Shown here piece by piece: positions 55,589-64,000 of a stretch of DNA of 64,000 nucleotides (the stretch's first letter is position 1; every line of letters starts with the position of its first letter). The stretch lies in assembly GCF_021130785.1 (NCBI RefSeq), contig NW_025776248.1, positions 1 through 64,000 on the forward strand, written 5' to 3'. Origin of the DNA: Homalodisca vitripennis (taxonomy: Eukaryota; Arthropoda; Insecta; Hemiptera; Cicadellidae). A program made the position numbers and the translations under genes. The notes below the pieces were generated by a model. The model was not told where the DNA came from. It made no database searches and saw only the letters and a list, made by a program, of their open reading frames with translations.

Positions 55589-58076
55589 AACAAAAATGGC
55601 TTATTTTTGCATAAAAATATGTCTGCTGTAAATTACTTAATGTTACCCAAGCTATTCAAGTATAAAAACGTACAACCATTAATAATGGGTTTATTATATT
55701 TTTTCTCCACTACTGTGTCTTTTACATGTAAGACACCGCACTCTTGGACGCACACATACAATTAGTGAGACAAACCACAAGAATTGCAATAATTTTCTCT
55801 CTAGAGGTACACTTCTAGCTGTATTTCACCTGCAAGTAGAACGTAGACTGTTTGAAACAGTAACATGATTTAAATCAGTATTAAAAACTGGAGTCCGGGA
55901 AGGGCGAACCACTAACCACAAATGTCTAGAGTTGCGGTAAAGGTTTGATACGAGGAGATAAGTCTAGTTTACTGCGCATAATGATTAGTGAAATGGGATC
56001 GCTGCAAGAAGCGACCTCAACATTCAATATAATATATTCTGCATGTACTGTCCATCAAAACGTAGTAAAGAAATAAATCAATTGATAACTGTGATCAGTT
56101 TATTGTCATAACTGAGCCAAAAACTATTTTGAACAATTTATAAAATGTTCTTACACTTCAAGTAATTTTAGAGCAATAAAATGAATCAATCATAATAAGA
56201 ACGGCTTTAAATCCTCGCAGAAACAATTAAAAAGACGATGGTTGTTAAAGTAATAAAGAAAGGTTCTCAGTAAAGTAATCCAATTAGATGAAAAGAGGTC
56301 CATCTGCGTTTCAATCATGGCGAATGTAAAGCTATTTGCTCCTTCAAAAACTGAGATATCTTATACCTAATTTATATAATTTTCTTTTTCATCTTATGAT
56401 TTCATTCAATTTTTTGAGGTAGTAAAAAATAAAAAAAATTTAATTCGTCAACTATTTTACTTTCTACTCGTTTATTTGTAAAATCCAATTAATTTTCAAA
56501 ATAAAATTGAATTCGTATTATATTTGTTTAACTCACTGGAATATCATCAGCATACTGCACATTTCTTCCGTTTGCAATGATGATTCTGTCATTGACATAG
56601 ACAAGGAAAAGAAAAGGACTAAGATAGGTTCCTTGAGAGACTCCATAGCTAATTTTAATTTAATTACAAATTTTAAATTGATTTAACATGAGATCTATGA
56701 CTTAAAAATGAAATAAAATATAAGCAATGTATGCCTGGAATGCTGTGGAAGAGAGACTCTAGTTTATGAAGCAGGGTGGGATGAATAAAATCGTACTTGT
56801 ACTCTGTCTCATGTTTTTCTATGCGAGAAATTAACACTTTTTCAAGCTTCGTCCACCTCATGATGAATATTGCAATCAAAAGAATATTGCCTGTACAGCT
56901 ATATAGGAATCAATCTTTATAAAAGTGCTGTTATAAATAAACCGACCAATATTTATTTAGATTAATAATAGCATATAATTTATATAACATAAAGTGTATT
57001 ATCTACTATATGTAACCCACAGTTCTAATTTTATTATCTTCTGAATAAGAAAAAATGAAAAAAAAACCATTTTTGTAACAGCAATGTATACATGGAGATA
57101 AGTATAATAAATATAATTCATTTATTGCACTTAACTTACATATCGGAAATAAACTTTTATAAATAAGTTATTAATGCCCATGATAATAATTTTTATCAAT
57201 AATTAAATAACTTTAAGATCGTGTTTAAATAAATATATTACAAATATGTTTCTTTGATCAATTAAATTAGTGATATTGAATTGAAATTTTCAAAGCCTAG
57301 CTTAGAAAAATAATTAAAAACGTCTTATATTAAAAATAAATTGCTTGGATTAAAATCACCTTTATTCACTAGTTTCAAAATTATATAAACATCCAATAAA
57401 AATAATCTGAGTCAAATTTATACTGTGGTTTGGAAAACGATTTTTCTCTGCGATGTTTCACTCCAGGCTAATGGAACTGTAAACAAATGTAAACAAATTA
57501 TGTATACATTTCGTAACTTTTTCTAAACAATATTACACTTCATACTAAAATAATTTGTTATACTTATTATAATCCTTAAAATATTTAACCTCTTCATAAT
57601 TTGCGAGGTTTCACTTATAGCTTATCGACCTGAAGTAAGGAAACAACTCAAAATAGGGATTATTGAAGTAACAATGTAGGTTAGTTCGTGGGTTAAATGT
57701 CACTTCGCATTAAGTTAATACCAAAAATCACCAATACCAATACTCCTGCGGGCAGCGTTGCCTCTAACGTTTACCATAGAGTAATGAATTTGGCTGAGAT
57801 GAACTAAATCAAAGAATATACTTGACGATACCAAGGCAATAGCAACAGTTTCTGACTCTTTGATTGGTAATTTAGACAATTTAAAATAGAAAACTATATT
57901 TTGTTTCCTTCGCCACCAATGGCTATTTTGCGTTTATTCATTATCTTGTGGCTGTGGAACGAACCAATTAGTTTATTTCAAACTTAACTAAATCGAACGT
58001 TTTACCCCCTGATCCCGTATCCTGAGCTCTGATGTCAGAATTTTCCTGACATTTCAGAGGAGTCAGCTGATGATTT
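54138..58076 (+). repeat. array unit 5 (3,939 bp)
   Basis: Has the longest TA tract (55,515-55,586, 72 bp), which accounts for its extra length. Carries the unit-3 type variants (G at 56,045, T at 57,121). Confidence 0.97.
56528..56879 (-). pseudogene. reverse-transcriptase fragment, unit 5
   Basis: Same as unit 3. Confidence 0.8.
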
Positions 58077-59452
58077 TCTTACCCTTCTTTCATCAGTAAA
58101 ACTGATTTTAACAACCATATCAACCATATTAAGATTAAATTTGCAAAGCAGTTGTTAACAGATTCAACTTTTGCTAATGCATTAACGTTATTGTTGCTGA
58201 ATTTCAATGAAACACTGAAAAATCATTACGCAGAATTAAAAACTCAAATGTTGGGTAATCTCTATCAACAATGCTGTAGTCACAACACAGGGTTCAAAAC
58301 GCATATTCTCCATCAATACATGTATTGAAACTGGAGTAATTTACTGCTATTCAGTTCCAATGAATACTCTGAGAACAAAAAGTAACCTTAAAGATCGTGT
58401 CGGGATTCCGGTGTCAGGATTCAGGTCACTGAATTCACTCCGACGAGATGTCTTCAAAACTTTTGTAAAATTGTGCGTTGTCGGTAAAAATATTATTCAT
58501 TATTGAAATGAAATTTATTACGTTTTCATATAAGATCGAATCTCAGTTAGTAACAGTATAGTGGAGGCAACCTGTTTTAAGAAATATTTATTCAGGTATG
58601 TGTAAGAAATTTTATGCCTTCTCAAGTTTAAGTAAATACTGAAGACAAATACAGTAAATTATTGCCGTTAATTTAATTATTTAATTAGTACTGGATGAAT
58701 TTATGTTAAAATAAAAAATTTCCCTATGTTTAAGTGCTCACATAACAATTTTAAATACATATTTGAAAAAGTTCTATGACCTTATCCTATTGATAAAGAC
58801 TGCAATATATATTTTTAATTAGTTGTCCAAAAGCACACTCCTAATATTTGTATTTTTTTTTTTATTGCTAGTAATAAATGCAGAAAATCCTGATACGTGA
58901 CATTTTTACGTTATGTGTTGTTTGTAAATGTTTAAGTACTCACATAACAATTTTAAATACATATTTGAAAATTAGAAAAATTTCTATAATCTTGTCTTGT
59001 TGAGGACATATCTAATATATTTTTTTTAAGTTATTAATACACAAAATACCTTATATGTGAACGTTGTACGTTAGGTGGTGTTTTAAAATCAATAAAATTG
59101 AGTTAGAAGGATGACAGATCGATGTTGATGTCTGAGTCATGGTTGTTCTGTAAAGTTACAATACATTGTCTGACGGTGACCGCACTGATTGAGAGTCAAA
59201 TATTCATTCTCATCTAACAGAAATGTCTGTGCTTCTCTACAGTAACGTCAGACAAAAGCTCTCAAAGACATTAAGTATTCATGAACCAGACAAGGATGAA
59301 TACGTAGTTAAAGTTTGACCCATTTACTGTCGGATCGTTTTGCACTTTGTACTCCATAATCCAAAACGCGTTAGTCCATAGTTTTTGTTCAGTTAATTCC
59401 AGTTGCGAACATTATTTGTATATATATATAATAGTGATAATAAATAAAAATT

Positions 59453-59494
<42 letters not shown>

Positions 59495-61985
59495 AACAAA
59501 AATGGCTTATTTTTGCATAAAAATATGTCTGCTGTAAATTACTTAATGTTACCCAAGCTATTCAAGTATAAAAACGTACAACCATTAATAATGGGTTTAT
59601 TATATTTTTTTCTCCACTACTGTGTCTTTTACATGTAAGACACCGCACTCTTGGACGCACACATACAATTAGTGAGACAAACCACAAGAATTGCAATAAT
59701 TTTCTCTCTAGAGGTACACTTCTAGCTGTATTTCACCTGCAAGTAGAACGTAGACTGTTTGAAACAGTAACATGATTTAAATCAGTATTAAAAACTGGAG
59801 TCCGGGAAGGGCGAACCACTAACCACAAATGTCTAGAGTTGCGTTAAAGGTTTGATACGAGGAGATAAGTCTAGTTTACTGCGCATAATGATTAGTGAAA
59901 TGGGATCGCTGCAAGAAGCGACCTCAACATTCAATATAATATATTCTGCATTTACTGTCCATCAAAACGTAGTAAAGAAATAAATCAATTGATAACTGTG
60001 ATCAGTTTATTGTCATAACTGAGCCAAAAACTATTTTGAACAATTTATAAAATGTTCTTACACTTCAAGTAATTTTAGAGCAATAAAATGAATCAATCAT
60101 AATAAGAACGGCTTTAAATCCTCGCAGAAACAATTAAAAAGACGATGGTTGTTAAAGTAATAAAGAAAGGTTCTCAGTAAAGTAATCCAATTAGATGAAA
60201 AGAGGTCCATCTGCGTTTCAATCATGGCGAATGTAAAGCTATTTGCTCCTTCAAAAACTGAGATATCTTATACCTAATTTATATAATTTTCTTTTTCATC
60301 TTATGATTTCATTCAATTTTTTGAGGGTAGTAAAAAATAAAAAAAAATTTAATTCGTCAACTATTTTACTTTCTACTCGTTTATTTGTAAAATCAATTAA
60401 TTTTCAAAATAAAATTGAATTCGTATTATATTTGTTTAACTCACTGGAATATCATCAGCATACTGCACATTTCTTCCGTTTGCAATGATGATTCTGTCAT
60501 TGACATAGACAAGAAAAAGAAAAGGACTAAGATAGGTTCCTTGAGAGACTCCATAGCTAATTTTAATTTAATTACAAATTTTAAATTGATATAACATGAG
60601 ATCTATGACTTAAAAATGAAATAAAATATAAGCAATGTATGCCTGGAATGCTGTGGAAGAGAGACTCTAGTTTATGAAGCAGGGTGGGATGAATAAAATC
60701 GTACTTGTACTCTGTCTCATGTTTTTCTATGCGAGAAATTAACACTTTTTCAAGCTTCGTCCACCTCATGATGAATATTGCAATCAAAAGAATATTGCCT
60801 GTACAGCTATATAGGAATCAATCTTTATAAAAGTGCTGTTATAAATAAACCGACCAATATTTATTTAGATTAATAATAGCATATAATTTATATAACATAA
60901 AGTGTATTATCTACTATATGTAACCCACAGTTCTAATTTTATTATCTTCTGAATAAGAAAAAATGAAAAAAAAACCATTTTTGTAACAGCAATGTATACA
61001 TGGAGATAAGTATAATAAATATAATTCACTTATTGCACTTAACTTACATATCGGAAATAAACTTTTATAAATAAGTTATTAATGCCCATGATAATAATTT
61101 TTATCAATAATTAAATAACTTTAAGATCGTGTTTAAATAAATATATTACAAATATGTTTCTTTGATCAATTAAATTAGTGATATTGAATTGAAATTTTCA
61201 AAGCCTAGCTTAGAAAAATAATTAAAAACGTCTTATATTAAAAATAAATTGCTTGGATTAAAATCACCTTTATTCACTAGTTTCAAAATTATATAAACAT
61301 CCAATAAAAATAATCTGAGTCAAATTTATACTGTGGTTTGGAAAACGATTTTTCTCTGCGATGTTTCACTCAAGGCTAATGGAACTGTAAACAAATGTAA
61401 ACAAATTATGTATACATTTCGTAACTTTTTCTAAACAATATTACACTTCATACTAAAATAATTTGTTTATACTTATTATAATCCTTAAAATATTTAACCT
61501 CTTCATAATTTGCGAGGTTTCACTTATAGCTTATCGACCTGAAGTAAGGAAACAACTCAAAATAGGGATTATTGAAGTAACAATGTAGGTTAGTTCGTGG
61601 GTTAAATGTCACTTCGCATTAAGTTAATACCAAAAATCACCAATACCAATACTCCTGCGGGCAGCGTTGCCTCTAACGTTTACCATAGAGTAATGAATTT
61701 GGCTGAGATGAACTAAATCAAAGAATATACTTGACGATACCAAGGCAATAGCAACAGTTTCTGACTCTTTGATTGGTAATTTAGACAATTTAAAATAGAA
61801 AACTATATTTTGTTTCCTTCGCCACCAATGGCTATTTTGCGTTTATTCATTATCTTGTGGCTGTGGAACGAACCAATTAGTTTATTTCAAACTTAACTAA
61901 ATCGAACGTTTTACCCCCTGATCCCGTATCCTGAGCTCTGATGTCAGAATTTTCCTGACATTTCAGAGGAGTCAGCTGATGATTT
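58077..61985 (+). repeat. array unit 6 (3,909 bp)
   Basis: Carries the unit-4 type variants (T at 59,952, AAATCAATTAATTTTC) plus private indels such as TTGAGGGTAG and a lost G in GAGTTGCGTTAAAGG. (TA)n tract 59,455-59,492. Confidence 0.97.
60436..60787 (-). pseudogene. reverse-transcriptase fragment, unit 6
   Basis: As unit 3, except that the penultimate lysine of the first peptide has changed (HVISI). Confidence 0.8.
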
Positions 61986-64000
61986 TCTTACCCTTCTTTC
62001 ATCAGTAAAACTGATTTTAACAACCATATCAACCATATTAAGATTAAATTTGCAAAGCAGTTGTTAACAGATTCAACTTTTGCTAATGCATTAACGTTAT
62101 TGTTGCTGAATTTCAATGAAACACTGAAAAATCATTACGCAGAATTAAAAACTCAAATGTTGGGTAATCTCTATCAACAATGCTGTAGTCACAACACAGG
62201 GTCCAAAACGCATATTCTCCATCAATACATGTATTGAAACTGGAGTAATTTACTGCTATTCAGTTCCAATGAATACTCTGAGAAACAAAAAGTAACCTTA
62301 AAGATCGTGTCGGGATTCCGGTGTCAGGATTCAGGTCACTGAATTCACTCCAACGAGATAGCTTCAAAACTTTTGTAAAATTGTGCGTTGTCGGTAAAAA
62401 TATTATTCATTATTGAAATGAAATTTATTACGTTTTCATATAAGATCGAATCTCAGTTAGTAACAGTATAGTGGAGGCAACCTGTTTTAAGAAATATTTA
62501 TTCAGGTATGTGTAAGAAATTTTATGCCTTCTCAAGTTTAAGTAAATACTGAAGACAAATACAGTAAATTATTGCCGTTAATTTAATTATTTAATTAGTA
62601 CTGGATGAATTTATGTTAAAATAAAAAATTTCCCTATGTTTAAGTGCTCACATAACAATTTTAAATACATATTTGAAAAAGTTCTATGACCTTATCCTAT
62701 TGATAAAGACTGCAATATATATTTTTAATTAGTTGTCCAAAAGCACACTCCTAATATTTGTATTTTTTTTTATTGCTAGTAATAAATGCAGAAAATCCTG
62801 ATACGTGACATTTTTACGTTATGTGTTGTTTGTAAATGTTTAAGTACTCACATAACAATTTTAAATACATATTTGAAAATTAGAAAAATTTCTATAATCT
62901 TGTCTTGTTGAGGACATATCTAATATATTTTTTTTAAGTTATTAATACACAAAATACCTTATATGTGAACGTTGTACGTTAGGTGGTGTTTTAAAATCAA
63001 TAAAATTGAGTTAGAAGGATGACAGATCGATGTTGATGTCTGAGTCATGGTTGTTCTGTAAAGTTACAATACATTGTCTGACGGTGACCGCACTGATTGA
63101 GAGTCAAATATTCATTCTCATCTAACAGAAATGTCTGTGCTTCTCTACAGTAACGTCAGACAAAAGCTCTCAAAGACATTAAGTATTCATGAACCAGACA
63201 AGGATGAATACGTAGTTAAAGTTTGACCCATTTACTGTCGGATCGTTTTGCACTTTGTACTCCATAATCCAAAACGCGTTAGTCCATAGTTTTTGTTCAG
63301 TTAATTCCAGTTGCGAACATTATTTGTATATATATATAATAGTGATAATAAATAAAAATTGGTATATATATATATATATATATATATACCAACAAAAATG
63401 GCTTATTTTTGCATAAAAATATGTCTGCTGTAAATTACTTAATGTTACCCAAGCTATTCAAGTATAAAAACGTACAACCATTAATAATGGGTTTATTATA
63501 TTTTTTCTCCACTACTGTGTCTTTTACATGTAAGACACCGCACTCTTGGACGCACACATACAATTAGTGAGACAAACCACAAGAATTGCAATAATTTTCT
63601 CTCTAGAGGTACACTTCTAGCTGTATTTCACCTGCAAGTAGAACGTAGACTGTTTGAAACAGTAACATGATTTAAATCAGTATTAAAAACTGGAGTCCGG
63701 GAAGGGCGAACCACTAACCACAAATGTCTAGAGTTGCGGTTAAAGGTTTGATACGAGGAGATAAGTCTAGTTTACTGCGCATAATGATTAGTGAAATGGG
63801 ATCGCTGCAAGAAGCGACCTCAACATTCAATATAATATATTCTGCATGTACTGTCCATCAAAACGTAGTAAAGAAATAAATCAATTGATAACTGTGATCA
63901 GTTTATTGTCATAACTGAGCCAAAAACTATTTTGAACAATTTATAAAATGTTCTTACACTTCAAGTAATTTTAGAGCAATAAAATGAATCAATCATAATA
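61986..64000 (+). repeat. array unit 7, partial (cut by the window edge)
   Basis: Collinear with the first half of the other units and includes the block missing from unit 1. It has private changes (GGGTCCAAAA, CTCCAACGAGATAGC) and carries the unit-3/5 type G at 63,848. The RT fragment would lie beyond the window. (TA)n tract 63,363-63,388. Confidence 0.95.

Overview
The window is AT-rich, gene-poor eukaryotic DNA, most likely from an insect or another arthropod. The signs are long (TA)n, (CA)n and (CT)n microsatellites, a Helitron with arthropod-type termini, a non-LTR retrotransposon tail, a reverse-transcriptase fossil, tRNA-derived sequences, and no operon or compact gene structure. No open frame is long enough or familiar enough to call as a complete gene. 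Almost every open frame is chance, a frame through a tandem repeat, or part of a repeat family. The species cannot be named from the sequence.

Layout. From 1 to about 33 kb lies unique-looking AT-rich DNA seeded with repeats: a hammerhead-like motif (1.3 kb), two copies of an exon-like module with matching flanks (3.2-3.6 and 9.1-9.8 kb), a second exon-like module (3.85 kb, with two copies at 15.3-15.7 kb in inverted orientation), a 48-bp minisatellite (7.9-8.5 kb), a LINE 3' tail (10.75 kb), a 72-bp perfect palindrome (15.76 kb), a tRNA-like cloverleaf (22.7 kb), a tRNA-headed SINE (25.3 kb), one orphan candidate exon (26.6 kb) and a GC-richer possible pseudogene (29.7-30.4 kb). A non-autonomous Helitron of about 3.0 kb sits in a (TA)n tract at 33.2-36.2 kb. 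More dispersed repeats follow to 39.09 kb.

From 39,091 to the right edge is one tandem array of a unit of about 3.9 kb: six units plus a partial seventh, still running at the end of the window. Units are nearly identical. Each completed unit carries the same decayed reverse-transcriptase palm fragment on the minus strand (motif-A-like region, motif B, YADD) and one length-variable palindromic (TA)n tract. Unit 1 lacks a 585-bp block present in all the others, and that block contains a copy of the exon-like module. Shared variants alternate between units 3/5 and 4/6, which points to a two-unit higher-order repeat.

There is no gene network to describe. The biology visible here is repeat dynamics: transposon insertion and decay, followed by recent tandem amplification and homogenisation. 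The candidate exons could belong to a host gene whose large introns fill the window, but nothing here identifies that gene. I found no convincing new defence or metabolic system.
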